Assembly (NCBI GenBank): GCA_039190005.1 | Contig: JBCCYM010000006.1 | Location: 1 to 48,064, forward strand | Length of the DNA: 48,064 nucleotides | Origin: JBCCYM01 sp039190005 | GTDB lineage: Bacteria > Pseudomonadota > Gammaproteobacteria > UBA12402 | Direction: 5' to 3' | In this document: piece after piece, positions 35,014 to 44,599 of the stretch | How positions within the stretch are numbered: the first letter of the stretch is position 1 | Layout: each line of letters starts with the position of its first letter | Translations under genes and position numbers: made by a program | The notes under the pieces: generated by a model | What the model saw: only the letters and a program-made list of their open reading frames with translations | Told to the model about the DNA's origin: nothing | Database searches by the model: none

Positions 35014-37251
35014 ATGTCATGTGAGCGTTTACATATTGATATTAAAGGACGCGTACAAGGTGTTGGCTTCCGACCATTTGTGGCACGGCTGGCACGGCAA
35101 TACCAATTAAGTGGTTGGGTACTGAACAATAGTCAAGGTGTTTCAATTGAAACGCAAGGCGCGAACATTCAACACTTCTTATCAGCGCTTAATAGTCAAT
35201 ATCCACCTACCGCCAAAATCGACAGCATTGATTACCATGCTTCTACGCCACTACCTGAAGAACAGGGTTTTGTCATAAAAACCAGCGACAACAGGGACAC
35301 CAGCGCCTATACCAAAATCGCGCCCGATAACGCGCTATGCGACAACTGTCGCCATGATTTATTTGATAGCAACAGTCGTTTTTATCATTACCCTTTTGTC
35401 AGTTGTCTTGATTGCGGTCCACGTTTCAGCATTATCGAGGGTTTACCTTATGACCGCTGCAGTACCGCTTTCTCGCCATTCACACTTTGCAAAGCTTGCG
35501 CACAAGATCATAATGACGAAAACAATCGCCGCTATCACGCGCAAACCATTGCCTGTGCCAAATGTGGGCCGACATTATCACAGCCTGTTAGCACTATCGC
35601 TCAAGCTTTGCTGGATGGCAAAATTGTCGCGATTAAAGCGATGGGTGGTTATCACCTCATGGTCAACGCGCGCGATCGCGAGGCTGTCGCGCGTTTACGT
35701 CAATTAAAACAACGACCACATAAACCACTTGCCACCATGTCGCTCAACCTGGCTTCTATCAAGCAAATCACATCTGTCAGCGAAGCTGAAGCAAAATTAT
35801 TAAGCTCGAACAAACGACCGATTGTGTTAATCAAAACACCAGCTGAATCCATCCCTGCCGGCATCGCGCCCGGTTTAAATCAAATTGGCCTGATGTTGCC
35901 ATACACACCATTACATTATTTAATTTTTTATCATTGTTTAGGACAACCACAAGGTTATGATTGGCTACAACAACCTTGTGCATTGATGTTTGTCGCCACC
36001 AGCGCCAACCTCAGTGGTGAACCAATTATCAGCAATGATGATGACGCTGAAAAAAAACTACCCGCTATCGCGGACCTGATTGTCGCCTATAACCGTCAAA
36101 TTATTTCTCCCAATGATGATTCAGTGAAGCAATGTCTTGGCAAGCAAGCATTTTTTATTCGCCGTTCACGCGCTTATGTGCCGGAACCGATTGAGCTTGC
36201 GCAAGAACTACCACCAACATTGGCATTAGGCGCCTATGAACACAACACCATTTGTCTGACACGCCAAAACGAAGCTTATCTATCACCGCATATCGGCAAA
36301 CTGAAAAATCCGGCAACCATACGCCTATTCCATCAAACCATTGAACACTGGCAACACCAACTCAATATTAAACCGCAATGTGTCGTTATCGACAAACAAC
36401 CGGACTACTACGCGGCACGCTACGCTGAGGCACTGGCATTGCCGCGCATAGCCGTGCAACATCATCACGCCCATTTGGCACAGGTTGCCGCCGAACATCA
36501 TTTAACTGAAACAGCACTGGGTTTAGTATTGGACGGTCATGGTTATGGTGACGATGGTCAATCCTGGGGCGGCGAACTATTATTGTATCAAAATACACAT
36601 TATCAACGACTAGCACATTTAAGCAAACTCAGCTTGCCCGGTGGTGATTTAGCGGCTGAATCATGTTGGCGCATGGGTGTTAGCCTTTTGCACAAATTAA
36701 ACCACAATGATTTAATCAAAGAAAAATATGATATCTATCCCTGGCAAAACTTAGTTGAATTATTAAACAAGCCACAACTGTTAACACAAACAACAAGCTG
36801 TGGACGCTATTTTGATGCCGTGAGTTCCTTGTTGGGCGTGTGCCAACAAAACAGCTATCAAGGTGAAGCGCCGCTACGTTTAGAAAGCCTAGTTACTGAG
36901 GCAAAAGTATTAAGCAATGGGTGGAAAATCACCGATAATCAACTTGATCTAAAGCCTTTGCTGCATTTTCTTCTAAGCACCAACGCCGTTGACGGCGCAA
37001 ATTATTTTCATGGCACAATAGTTGCAGCTTTGAGTGATTGGGTAGTATACTATTTAAAAAAACTGAAACTTGAAACGGTGCTGTTAGCCGGCGGTTGTTT
37101 TTATAACCGCTATCTTAGCAGCGGTTTATATCAACATTTAAGCCAATTGGGTTATCACGTTTATCTGCCGCGTCAAACACCAATTGGTGATGGCGGATTA
37201 AGCTTGGGTCAAGCCTGGTTGGGCGGATTGGAGCATGTAACATGTGTTTAG
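35014..37251 (+). CDS. hypF: Carbamoyltransferase HypF
   Basis: Makes the thiocarbamate that becomes the Fe-bound cyanides, using carbamoyl phosphate and HypE. 745 aa, full length. Domains in order: acylphosphatase (GRVQGVGFRPFV, about 12-25), two C4 zinc fingers (CDNC...CLDCG and CKAC...CAKCG, about 108-190), YrdC-like (about 200-385), and Kae1-like (HHHAHLAQVAAEH; GGCFYNRYLS). Overlaps hypC by 10 bp. Its partner HypE is not encoded here. Confidence 0.96.
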   Translation: MSCERLHIDIKGRVQGVGFRPFVARLARQYQLSGWVLNNSQGVSIETQGANIQHFLSALNSQYPPTAKIDSIDYHASTPLPEEQGFVIKTSDNRDTSAYTKIAPDNALCDNCRHDLFDSNSRFYHYPFVSCLDCGPRFSIIEGLPYDRCSTAFSPFTLCKACAQDHNDENNRRYHAQTIACAKCGPTLSQPVSTIAQALLDGKIVAIKAMGGYHLMVNARDREAVARLRQLKQRPHKPLATMSLNLASIKQITSVSEAEAKLLSSNKRPIVLIKTPAESIPAGIAPGLNQIGLMLPYTPLHYLIFYHCLGQPQGYDWLQQPCALMFVATSANLSGEPIISNDDDAEKKLPAIADLIVAYNRQIISPNDDSVKQCLGKQAFFIRRSRAYVPEPIELAQELPPTLALGAYEHNTICLTRQNEAYLSPHIGKLKNPATIRLFHQTIEHWQHQLNIKPQCVVIDKQPDYYAARYAEALALPRIAVQHHHAHLAQVAAEHHLTETALGLVLDGHGYGDDGQSWGGELLLYQNTHYQRLAHLSKLSLPGGDLAAESCWRMGVSLLHKLNHNDLIKEKYDIYPWQNLVELLNKPQLLTQTTSCGRYFDAVSSLLGVCQQNSYQGEAPLRLESLVTEAKVLSNGWKITDNQLDLKPLLHFLLSTNAVDGANYFHGTIVAALSDWVVYYLKKLKLETVLLAGGCFYNRYLSSGLYQHLSQLGYHVYLPRQTPIGDGGLSLGQAWLGGLEHVTCV

Positions 37252-37469
37252 CAATTCCAGCACGTATTGAGAAACTCTTACCCGACCAGCGTGCCATTGC
37301 CGATGTCGGCGGTATACAACGTGAAATCTCAACGGCATTGGTGGATAATATCCATATCAATGATTATGTCATTGTCCATGTCGGTTATGCCTTATCACGC
37401 TTAGATGAAACAGAAGCTAAAGAAACACTGGCATTATTCGACCAAATGCTGGCGGAGGAGAATCACTAA
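37242..37469 (+). CDS. hypC: Hydrogenase assembly chaperone HypC
   Basis: 75 aa chaperone that works with HypD to assemble the Fe(CN)2CO unit. It begins MCLAIPARIE with the essential C2 and shows the HVGYALSRLDETEA block. It overlaps hypF by 10 bp and hypD by one base. Confidence 0.95.
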   Translation: MCLAIPARIEKLLPDQRAIADVGGIQREISTALVDNIHINDYVIVHVGYALSRLDETEAKETLALFDQMLAEENH

Positions 37470-38626
37470 TGCGCTATATTGATGAGTTCCGCGACAGTAA
37501 GGTAGCCACGGCGCTGAGTAAAAAAATTCATCAGCAAATGGCGCATATTACCAGCACCTATAAACTGATGGAGTTTTGTGGCGGTCACACCCATGTCATT
37601 CATCGCTACGCGTTTGCCGACATTCTACCTCCCACGATTGAATTAATTCACGGTCCCGGTTGCCCGGTTTGTGTGTTACCGATAGCGCGTATTGATCAAG
37701 CCATTGCTTTAGCGGAACAACACAATGTGATCTTATGCAGTTACGCTGACATGATTCGCGTGCCAGGCAGTAATCAACACAGTTTACTCAAAGCCAAAGC
37801 CAATGGCGCGACCGTAAAAATGATTTACTCCGTTGATGACGCCCTCAAAATCGCGCAAGACAACCCGCAACGACAAGTGGTGTTTTTTGCCATCGGTTTT
37901 GAAACGACAACACCACCAACTGCCGTCGCCATACGCCAGGCTAAACAACTGGGTCTGAAGAATTTTTCGGTTTTCTGCAATCACGTCCTCACACCGGTTG
38001 CCATGTCGGCATTACTCGATCAGCATGACAATGCCAAACCGGTTCAATTAGATGGTTTTATCGGCCCGGCACATGTCAGTGTAATTATCGGCTCCGATGC
38101 TTACCTGCAAGTTGCCAATAAATACCGCAAACCAATTGTCATTGCCGGTTTTGAACCGCTTGATGTCCTGCAATCGATTTCCATGTTGATTGATATGGTT
38201 CAAGCCCAGGAATATGGTATTAAAAATCAATATACCCGCGCGGTAACACCGGCAGGCAATCGTAAAGCACAACAACTGATCCAGGAAGTGTTTGAAATAC
38301 GTGACAATTTTGAATGGCGCGGTTTAGGCGATATCTCCACCAGCGCCATGAAAATCCACGCGAACTATGCCGACTTCGATGCCGAACAGCGTTTTGTGCT
38401 ACCACAAGTAAAAGGATTAGAACATAAATCCTGTTTATGCGCTGCTATTCTACGCGGCGAAAACAAACCACAGGATTGCAAACTATTTGGCTTAGCGTGC
38501 ACACCAGAAAACCCATTGGGTTCGTGCATGGTGTCATCAGAAGGCGCTTGCGCGGCCAGTTACGCTTATGATCGTCGTGCGCAGAAAATAGCCGCGCCAA
38601 AAGACAAGCGGGTTATTTGCCCCTAA
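37469..38626 (+). CDS. hypD: Hydrogenase maturation factor HypD
   Basis: Fe-S scaffold protein of 385 aa for Fe(CN)2CO synthesis. CGGHTHVIHRY (C37) and GPGCPVCVLP are the active-site motifs, and the C-terminal Cys set (CKLFGLACTPENPLGSC and SEGACAAS) binds the [4Fe-4S] cluster. Last hyp gene; its end overlaps the convergent VOC gene by 14 bp. hypE, which usually follows, is absent. Confidence 0.96.
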   Translation: MRYIDEFRDSKVATALSKKIHQQMAHITSTYKLMEFCGGHTHVIHRYAFADILPPTIELIHGPGCPVCVLPIARIDQAIALAEQHNVILCSYADMIRVPGSNQHSLLKAKANGATVKMIYSVDDALKIAQDNPQRQVVFFAIGFETTTPPTAVAIRQAKQLGLKNFSVFCNHVLTPVAMSALLDQHDNAKPVQLDGFIGPAHVSVIIGSDAYLQVANKYRKPIVIAGFEPLDVLQSISMLIDMVQAQEYGIKNQYTRAVTPAGNRKAQQLIQEVFEIRDNFEWRGLGDISTSAMKIHANYADFDAEQRFVLPQVKGLEHKSCLCAAILRGENKPQDCKLFGLACTPENPLGSCMVSSEGACAASYAYDRRAQKIAAPKDKRVICP

Positions 38627-38984
38627 TTTCAATCTTCTCGCCATCGACGCCAACAAAAACCGCTCGACGCCATCCTTGTTCAGCTGGTATTCTCGCCGCG
38701 GTATTATGTGGCTTTTCTTTCATTACTACACCGTTATTGATTAATCTCGCGACGGCTTGATCAAAATTATCAGTCTCCAAACAAAAATGGAATCCTTGCA
38801 TTTCTCCTTCACTAAAATCAGAAAACTCCAATACGGTATCACCTAATTTAAGGTAAACAATTTTCATGCCATGCGGTGTGATACTACTGGCATAATCCTC
38901 AAAATCGAAATTATCCCGGTAAAATTTAACTGATTTTTCCAGATCATTTACATGTAAGGCAATATGGTCAATTCTTCGGAACAT
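38613..38984 (-). CDS. VOC-superfamily protein (glyoxalase-like)
   Basis: 123 aa protein of the vicinal oxygen chelate fold, with two beta-alpha-beta-beta-beta modules: RIDHIALHVNDLEKSVKFYRDNFDFE at the start and VLEFSDF... FCLETDNFDQAVARL later. Candidate metal ligands H8, E65-equivalent and E at IEIRG. An AGAGG RBS precedes the ATG. Function is unknown; lactoylglutathione lyase, fosfomycin resistance and dioxygenase members share this fold. Confidence 0.8.
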   Translation of the reverse strand: MFRRIDHIALHVNDLEKSVKFYRDNFDFEDYASSITPHGMKIVYLKLGDTVLEFSDFSEGEMQGFHFCLETDNFDQAVARLINNGVVMKEKPHNTAARIPAEQGWRRAVFVGVDGEKIEIRGK

Positions 38985-39084
38985 AGTAATTTCCTCTTGC
39001 TAATTCACTATAGATAAATAACAATTAATTTAGTATACTAAAAATCAATTGATATAATATACGGATTAATCCTGATAATCATCC

Positions 39085-39788
39085 ATGAAAAATAGTCTTA
39101 TTGCAATCACTGGCGCGAGTTCAGGCATCGGCAAAGCCATTGCTGAAGTTTTTTCACAGGCAGGTTATAAACTCTTGTTATTAGCTCGACGGGTAGATGT
39201 CTTGGAACAAATGGCGTTACCAAATTCAATCTGCCGGAAATTGGATGTTTCTGATTACCATGCTTTTAAAACAATTATTGCTGACGTGGAAAAAAACATC
39301 GGTCCAGTGACCGGTTTAATCAATAATGCCGGCATTATAAAAACCGGAAACTATGAAGAAATAGATAATGCTGATCATCAACGCATCATTGACGTCAACC
39401 TGAAAGGTGTGATAAATGGATGCAGCGCTGTACTGGAATTCATGCGTCAGAGAAAATCCGGTACCATTTTAAATATCGGCGCACTTAATTATTTAGCGAT
39501 TCCTTCTTCCGCGGTTTACTGTGCCAGCAAAGACGCGGTCAGAAGCTTAACGTGTCACTACGGCAGAAATACGCCGCGGAAAATATCCGAATTGGACAAC
39601 TGCAAGTCGCCTGGGTAGAAACGCCCATTATAGACGGTTTTTCTACGACGATTTTTGAGGACATGAAAAAAACCGGTGATGTTATACAGCCCACAGAATT
39701 CGCTAACATTGTGCTTTTCATTTATCAACAACCACAGCATATTACTATTCGTGATATTATTGCCGCCCCGACAATCAGCACTATTTGA
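39085..39788 (+). pseudogene. Short-chain dehydrogenase, frameshifted
   Basis: SDR-family oxidoreductase split by a one-base deletion near 39550. The first frame gives TGASSGIGKAIAEVF, NNAG and YCASKDAVRSL, then drifts out of frame to a stop at 39618. The plus-two frame continues VSLRQKYAAENIRIGQLQVAWVETPI to 39788, matching the SDR C-terminus. In addition, the residue 13 before the active-site Tyr, normally the catalytic Ser, is Gly (NIGALNYL). Loss of Ser supports a decayed gene rather than only a sequencing error. Substrate unknown. Confidence 0.75.
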
Positions 39789-39874
39789 ACTGTTTTAATC
39801 CTTTTATTTATCAGGCGTTTCGCGTTACGTACTCACGCAGGCGCTTCAAATTGATCTAAATTGATTGCTTACTA

Positions 39875-39902
39875 TTGCAATAGTCAAAATATTTGCTACT
39901 AT
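39875..39902 (+). promoter_or_regulatory. Candidate promoter of the PDF-like gene
   Basis: TTGCAA (39875-39880), 16-bp spacer, TACTAT (39897-39902), 45 bp before the start of the deformylase-like gene. Moderate match. Confidence 0.35.
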
Positions 39903-39947
39903 CTTCAGCGTAACTAATTAATAATATTGATAAGGAGTGTAAACATT

Positions 39948-40520
39948 ATGGCAAAAAAAGACATTCACACATTGGATAACAATCCCGATATACTCACACA
40001 TGAGGCAAAAAATGTGCCAGATGACATGTTCAACACTCCTCTCTTAAAGAATTATGTCACTGATCTTTTTGATACCATGGCATCAACTATGGCAGGAAGT
40101 ATTTCCGCTGTGAAAATTGGTATCCCATATAAAATCGTTGCTTATGGTGGCAAAGCTTCAGTAAATTTTCCCGAATTCCATCCAGAACCTAAAGTATTAA
40201 TCAACGCCGATTATGAAATTCTTAATGATGGACTAGGCGTTAGTGTTTATGAACATTGTACCAGTCTACCAGGCAAGCGTGGACATACTGTGCGAGCAAA
40301 TAAAATCAACGTTACCGCTCAAGATATTGATGGCAGCCCTATAAATTTCATAGCGGAAGGGCTTTTATCTGTTTTATTACAACACACAATCGATCATACC
40401 TATGGAAAACTTTTTAAAGACTGTGCCGATGAATTTGGTGATATTGCCGAGTTTGAACGCAAATACGGCAAATCACATCATAAACAGTTTTCAATAGTCG
40501 AATTGGATAATCAGAAATAA
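39948..40520 (+). CDS. Peptide deformylase homologue lacking catalytic Glu
   Basis: 190 aa protein of the polypeptide deformylase family. The ATG at 39948 with RBS AAGGAG was chosen over an upstream TTG. Family motifs are degenerate: motif 1 (GxGLAAPQ) reads GSISAVKIG (50-58), motif 2 (EGCLS) reads E102-H-C104-T-S, and motif 3 (HExDH) reads H146-T147-I-D-H150. The metal ligands Cys104, His146 and His150 remain, but the catalytic Glu is Thr. It could bind metal yet should deformylate poorly, if at all. A true def gene is expected elsewhere. Role unknown. Confidence 0.82.
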   Translation: MAKKDIHTLDNNPDILTHEAKNVPDDMFNTPLLKNYVTDLFDTMASTMAGSISAVKIGIPYKIVAYGGKASVNFPEFHPEPKVLINADYEILNDGLGVSVYEHCTSLPGKRGHTVRANKINVTAQDIDGSPINFIAEGLLSVLLQHTIDHTYGKLFKDCADEFGDIAEFERKYGKSHHKQFSIVELDNQK

Positions 40521-40557
40521 CGAATTATCCAATACCGAAAACGATTTTTAATAGATT

Positions 40558-40968
40558 CTATTGCAAATCACAACTTAACATCCAGTGAATACCATACTGA
40601 TCGGTCAACATCCCAAAGCGCGAACCCCAAAATGTTTCTTCAAGCGCTTTGCTTACTGTACCGCCTTTTGCCAAGGCTTGAAAAATACGATCCTGTTGTT
40701 CAATTGAATCACACTGAATGTTTAAATGGATATTATCGCCAAGCTTATGTGATTGCCCCGGCATCCCATCACTTGCCATAAAAAATAAATCACCAGCTTT
40801 AAATTCAGCGTGCATCACATGATCAGCATATTCCGCTGGAACATCCAATGTCGGCTCATCCTTAAATCGCTTGAACATGGTGATTTCACCATTAAGACAT
40901 TGTTTATAAAATGTTAAAGCTTCTTCGCATTTGCCAGCAAAGAATAAATAAATATCTAATGTTTTCAT
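40558..40968 (-). CDS. PhnB-like VOC protein
   Basis: 136 aa member of the PhnB/DUF1428-type VOC group: LDIYLFFAGKCEEALTFYKQCLNGEITMF at the start, HAEFKAGDLFFMASDG, and WGSRFGMLTDQYGIHWMLS at the end are typical. The group is common and its biochemical role is unsettled. It is third in a minus-strand run after a methyltransferase and an EthD-domain protein. Confidence 0.85.
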   Translation of the reverse strand: MKTLDIYLFFAGKCEEALTFYKQCLNGEITMFKRFKDEPTLDVPAEYADHVMHAEFKAGDLFFMASDGMPGQSHKLGDNIHLNIQCDSIEQQDRIFQALAKGGTVSKALEETFWGSRFGMLTDQYGIHWMLSCDLQ

Positions 40969-40995
40969 AAAAATACTCTCTTTTTAACTAAAAAA

Positions 40996-41331
40996 TTAAT
41001 CGACGACAGAAACCACTTTCTTTGTCATCACCGGATGCACATAATGACTATTCATTTCAAACAGATTAGGTTCATCATCAACCACAGCTTGATATTCCGC
41101 TGATTGATACGCCTTCTTCTGTGCTTCATCAGAATCAAACCATAATTCCGCAATGCCGTCAATTACCTCATCTACCTCATCCAAGCGTTCGGAGGTAACA
41201 TGATATTGAATATATTTAATGAGCCCTGGAATTTTAGCAATAAGTGGACCATGAATGTTCTCCCAATAGTTCCAAAATTCCTCAACACTCATCTCAGGTT
41301 TCCGACGTAGTATTACAAAGCGTTTAATCAT
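40996..41331 (-). CDS. EthD-domain protein
   Basis: 111 aa dimeric alpha-beta barrel protein. KRFVILRRKPEMSVEEFWNYWENIHGPLIAKIPGLIKY is the EthD/stress-responsive barrel signature, with the conserved HGPL. Such small proteins act in degradation of ethers or as oxygenase-like helpers, often unproved. Lies between a methyltransferase gene (25 bp) and a PhnB-like gene (27 bp), probably one transcript. Confidence 0.82.
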   Translation of the reverse strand: MIKRFVILRRKPEMSVEEFWNYWENIHGPLIAKIPGLIKYIQYHVTSERLDEVDEVIDGIAELWFDSDEAQKKAYQSAEYQAVVDDEPNLFEMNSHYVHPVMTKKVVSVVD

Positions 41332-41356
41332 GACATTCTCCTAAATTACTCATTGT

Positions 41357-41977
41357 TTAATTCTTTCGCGCGATCCAAACGGTGGCGTCACCACAATTGG
41401 GATCCTCTACATTATGTAGTATAAGCTTACAATCACTTTCGCGCAAAATATTTTTATATGCCGCGCTGGACAAAGAAGCGTGATATAAATTATAGCCACC
41501 ATTATCGCTACAAACTTCTGAATGCTCCGTGCCCGATGTAAACACCAAAAGTCCTTGTGGCTTAAGATAGGATACCAGTAATTTTAGCGTATGATGTTGA
41601 TCCTTATGCGGCAAATGAAAAAAACTATGCCAAGCAATCACTAGATTAAATTTTTGCTGTAATTTTAACTTTCGCATATCAGCGACAAGCCATCGCGCCA
41701 TTGGAAATCGCTTTTTGCATAAGGCAATCATTTTCTCACTGGCATCAATGCCTACCACCTCATAAGCACTGTCAATAAAGAATTTCGCGATCGGTTCACC
41801 AGTGCCACAACCGACATCCAGGATAGCGCTGCCGGACGGTATCGTATTTTTTATCATATCAAGATAAGGTCTTTCCATCACCAAACGCTTATCACGATGG
41901 GTATCAAACCAAGTAATGATTTCATCGTATAGTTGATATACGTTCTCTTTATTTACCTTTTGATTTATCATCATCAC
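41357..41977 (-). CDS. Class I SAM-dependent methyltransferase
   Basis: 206 aa Rossmann-fold methyltransferase. Motif I is ILDVGCGTGEPIAKFF (about 67-82), the acidic strand-2 end VVGIDAS and the motif III region WLVADMRKL follow, and IAWHSFFHLPHKDQH lies in the catalytic zone. Substrate not predictable. First gene of a run with EthD and PhnB-like genes. Confidence 0.85.
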   Translation of the reverse strand: MMMINQKVNKENVYQLYDEIITWFDTHRDKRLVMERPYLDMIKNTIPSGSAILDVGCGTGEPIAKFFIDSAYEVVGIDASEKMIALCKKRFPMARWLVADMRKLKLQQKFNLVIAWHSFFHLPHKDQHHTLKLLVSYLKPQGLLVFTSGTEHSEVCSDNGGYNLYHASLSSAAYKNILRESDCKLILHNVEDPNCGDATVWIARKN

Positions 41978-42018
41978 TTGACCACGAGCGCGACGACGCT
42001 ACGCGACTGAATTCTAAA

Positions 42019-42564
42019 TTAAGTAATACTCAACATGGAAGCCGCTAACCCGATGATACCAACCACACTCAAATGCAAATAAAAATCACGATCGAACGCG
42101 AATAATAATTGTCCGACTTGCAATTGCTGATAAGCAATGACCCCCACAATCACGGCAATCGCGGGTAATAATAAGCTACGGGTGCCAGATTTAATAATTT
42201 GTAAAGCCGCGAAAAGTTGAATGCCAATAGCAAAATAATCATGATAACGCGCCAAAGAAGTGGTTTGTAAAAAATTAAAAACATAATAAAGCGCGCCTAA
42301 GGCAATAAGTAAGGCAATGATATTGCCTATGATCGGTTGCGGTGAAAACATGTTGATCAATCGCGACAACAAGCGCTCAATAAAATTGAGTGGTCGTTTG
42401 GTTTTAAGCAATCGGTGAGTATCTGGCACGGTCATGTCTAATTGATCCGCTTGATCTGAGGATGTATCGCGTTGGCGCTGCTCAATCGTTTCTAATTTTT
42501 GAGCGATGGTAGAGAGTTCATCTTCAGGAACTGCGGTGTAATTTTTTTTTGAGCGGATTGCCAT
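42019..42564 (-). CDS. Membrane protein of unknown function (4 TMS)
   Basis: I do not recognise the family. The ATG at 42564 (RBS AAAGGA) is preferred to one 30 bp upstream. The first ~75 residues are hydrophilic and charged. Four hydrophobic helices follow (IIGNIIALLIALGALYYVF; YFAIGIQLFAALQII; LLLPAIAVIVGVIAYQQL; LSVVGIIGLAASML). An inner-membrane protein is likely. It lies alone between a methyltransferase and algC on the same strand. Confidence 0.7.
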   Translation of the reverse strand: MAIRSKKNYTAVPEDELSTIAQKLETIEQRQRDTSSDQADQLDMTVPDTHRLLKTKRPLNFIERLLSRLINMFSPQPIIGNIIALLIALGALYYVFNFLQTTSLARYHDYFAIGIQLFAALQIIKSGTRSLLLPAIAVIVGVIAYQQLQVGQLLFAFDRDFYLHLSVVGIIGLAASMLSIT

Positions 42565-42664
42565 GACATTTTCCTTTATCAAGATATATAGCATTTATCT
42601 AATAGTCTATTATCTAAATATTTTAGTAAAATAGCAATTAAATTTTTGAGGGCGGGAATAATTA

Positions 42665-44041
42665 CTAAAAAGGCAGCGATAAATCAGGCTGAATTGCTAA
42701 CAGCTGTTGACGGAATATGGTCTGGATTTCTGCCAGATGATCAGCGTTATCAGCTTCAAAGCGCAGCGTCAGACAAGCTGTTGTGTTTGACGGTCGAATT
42801 AATCCCCAACCGTTTTTGAATACCAGCCGCAAACCATCAATAGTAACGCGCTCGGCGCCTGGTGGATGGAAACATTCAAGAATCTTGCGCATTAAAGGTT
42901 GCTTTTGCTGTTCTGATACTTGAATTTTAAGTTCCGGCGTGTTGACACTGTCAGGAATATCCGCGAACAGGGCTGAAATGCTTTGATCTGATTGTGCCAG
43001 AATTTCCAACAATCGCGCGCCCGCGTATAAACCATCATCAAACCCATACCAGCGTTCTTTAAAAAAGATATGACCACTGAGCTCACCCGCCAATGCCGCG
43101 CCGCTGTCAATCAATTTTTGCTTGATTAATGAATGACCGGTTTTCCACATTGTCGGTTTACCACCGGCTTTCTTAATGATGGCATCAAGATGATAAGTGG
43201 ATTTCACATCATAAATAATTTCCGCGCCTGGCTGTCGTTTGAGCACATCCAAAGCAAATAATACTAACTGACGATCCGGCCAAATGATGGTCCCGGTATC
43301 GGTGATCACACCGAGCCGATCGGCATCACCGTCAAATGCCAAACCGATGTCAGCTTGCACTTCAGCGACTTTTTTAATCAAGTCCTGTAAATTTTCCGGA
43401 CAACCTGGATCAGGATGGTGATGAGGGAAATGACCATCAACATCACAATAGAGCTCTACCACCTCACAACCCAAACGACGGTATAAAGCTGGCGCGACAG
43501 CACCGGCAATGCCATGACCACTGTCGATGACCAGTTTTAAAGGTCGTGATAATTTAACATCGTTACAAACACGTTCGATATAATCAGAAACAATATCCTG
43601 TGTCGATTCCCGCCCTTGTCCTTGAGCGAATTTGCCGTCACAAACCGCCTGATAAAGATCGCGAATGGCCTGACCGGATAAGGTTTTGCCATCCACAGCG
43701 ATTTTCAGACCATTATAATTTGCCGGATTATGACTACCGGTAAGGACAACACCCGATTTAGTCGGATAGTTATTGACCGCAAAATAAAGCAATGGCGTGG
43801 GCACTTGACCAATATCAATCACATCACAACCGGTACTTAACAAGCCCTTTTTCAAAGCTGTTACCAACTTAGGACCCGATAAACGACCATCACGCGCGAC
43901 AAAAAGCGATGGCTGCCCTTTCGCCACTAACATCGTGCCTAGCGCGCGACCTATCTGTTCTACTAACGTTTCATCAAGCTGTTCGTCTACAATGCCTCGA
44001 ATATCATATTCACGAAAAGGAATTGAACTTATCTTCATCAT
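42665..44041 (-). CDS. algC: Phosphomannomutase/phosphoglucomutase
   Basis: Interconverts hexose 1- and 6-phosphates for LPS and exopolysaccharide sugars; 458 aa. The phosphoserine loop TGSHNPANYNG, the metal loop DGDADRLG and sugar-binding GELSGHIFF are all intact; the C-terminal domain has the phosphate-binding RPSNT. AlgC/ManB type rather than GlmM (no GDGDRV... GlmM pattern). Starts in the dut stop region, so dut-algC are coupled, as in Pseudomonas. Confidence 0.93.
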   Translation of the reverse strand: MMKISSIPFREYDIRGIVDEQLDETLVEQIGRALGTMLVAKGQPSLFVARDGRLSGPKLVTALKKGLLSTGCDVIDIGQVPTPLLYFAVNNYPTKSGVVLTGSHNPANYNGLKIAVDGKTLSGQAIRDLYQAVCDGKFAQGQGRESTQDIVSDYIERVCNDVKLSRPLKLVIDSGHGIAGAVAPALYRRLGCEVVELYCDVDGHFPHHHPDPGCPENLQDLIKKVAEVQADIGLAFDGDADRLGVITDTGTIIWPDRQLVLFALDVLKRQPGAEIIYDVKSTYHLDAIIKKAGGKPTMWKTGHSLIKQKLIDSGAALAGELSGHIFFKERWYGFDDGLYAGARLLEILAQSDQSISALFADIPDSVNTPELKIQVSEQQKQPLMRKILECFHPPGAERVTIDGLRLVFKNGWGLIRPSNTTACLTLRFEADNADHLAEIQTIFRQQLLAIQPDLSLPF

Positions 44042-44496
44042 TAATGTTTTCCCGAATGACCAAAACCACGCTCACCCCGTGCTGATTGCTTAAAGTCGGC
44101 CACCACTTCAAACTGCATTTGCGCGACGGGAATAAAAACAAGTTGAGCAATACGCTCGCCTGGATTAATGCTAAACGCCTGTTCACCGCGATTCCAAACG
44201 GAAATCAGTATTTCACCTTGATAATCGGAATCGATTAGCCCCACCAAATTGCCGAGCACAATACCGTGCTTATGACCAAGACCAGAACGCGGGAGAATAA
44301 CAGCGGCAAACGCTGGATTATCGATATGAATTGCTAAGCCAGTGGGTACCAATGTGGTATCACCTGGTGCTAAAGTAACCACATCATCAAGACAGGCACG
44401 TAAGTCAAGACCGGCGGCGCCAGGTGTGGCATAATTCGGCAACGCAAACTCGTTGTTTACCCGCTGATCAAGAATTTTTAAAGCGACTTTTTTCAT
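44041..44496 (-). CDS. dut: dUTP diphosphatase
   Basis: Hydrolyses dUTP to dUMP; 151 aa trimeric enzyme. The five motifs are visible: AAGLDLRA, PRSGLG, GNLVGLIDSDYQGEI, RIAQLVFIP and C-terminal RGERGFGHSG (usually GFGSTG). Divergent from radC, overlapping algC by one base. Confidence 0.96.
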   Translation of the reverse strand: MKKVALKILDQRVNNEFALPNYATPGAAGLDLRACLDDVVTLAPGDTTLVPTGLAIHIDNPAFAAVILPRSGLGHKHGIVLGNLVGLIDSDYQGEILISVWNRGEQAFSINPGERIAQLVFIPVAQMQFEVVADFKQSARGERGFGHSGKH

Positions 44497-44599
44497 TAAG
44501 TTAATGTTGTATACCCGATTGCAAGCGTACTTGGTTTATGCCATAATGGCAACGTTTTCTTTTCAATTTTCTTATTCTCAAATAAATTCAGGTATCACC

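Noticed and set aside
44504..44599. Longer RadC start
   Set aside because: The extra 32 residues are unlike the family, and ATG 44600 has a better RBS.
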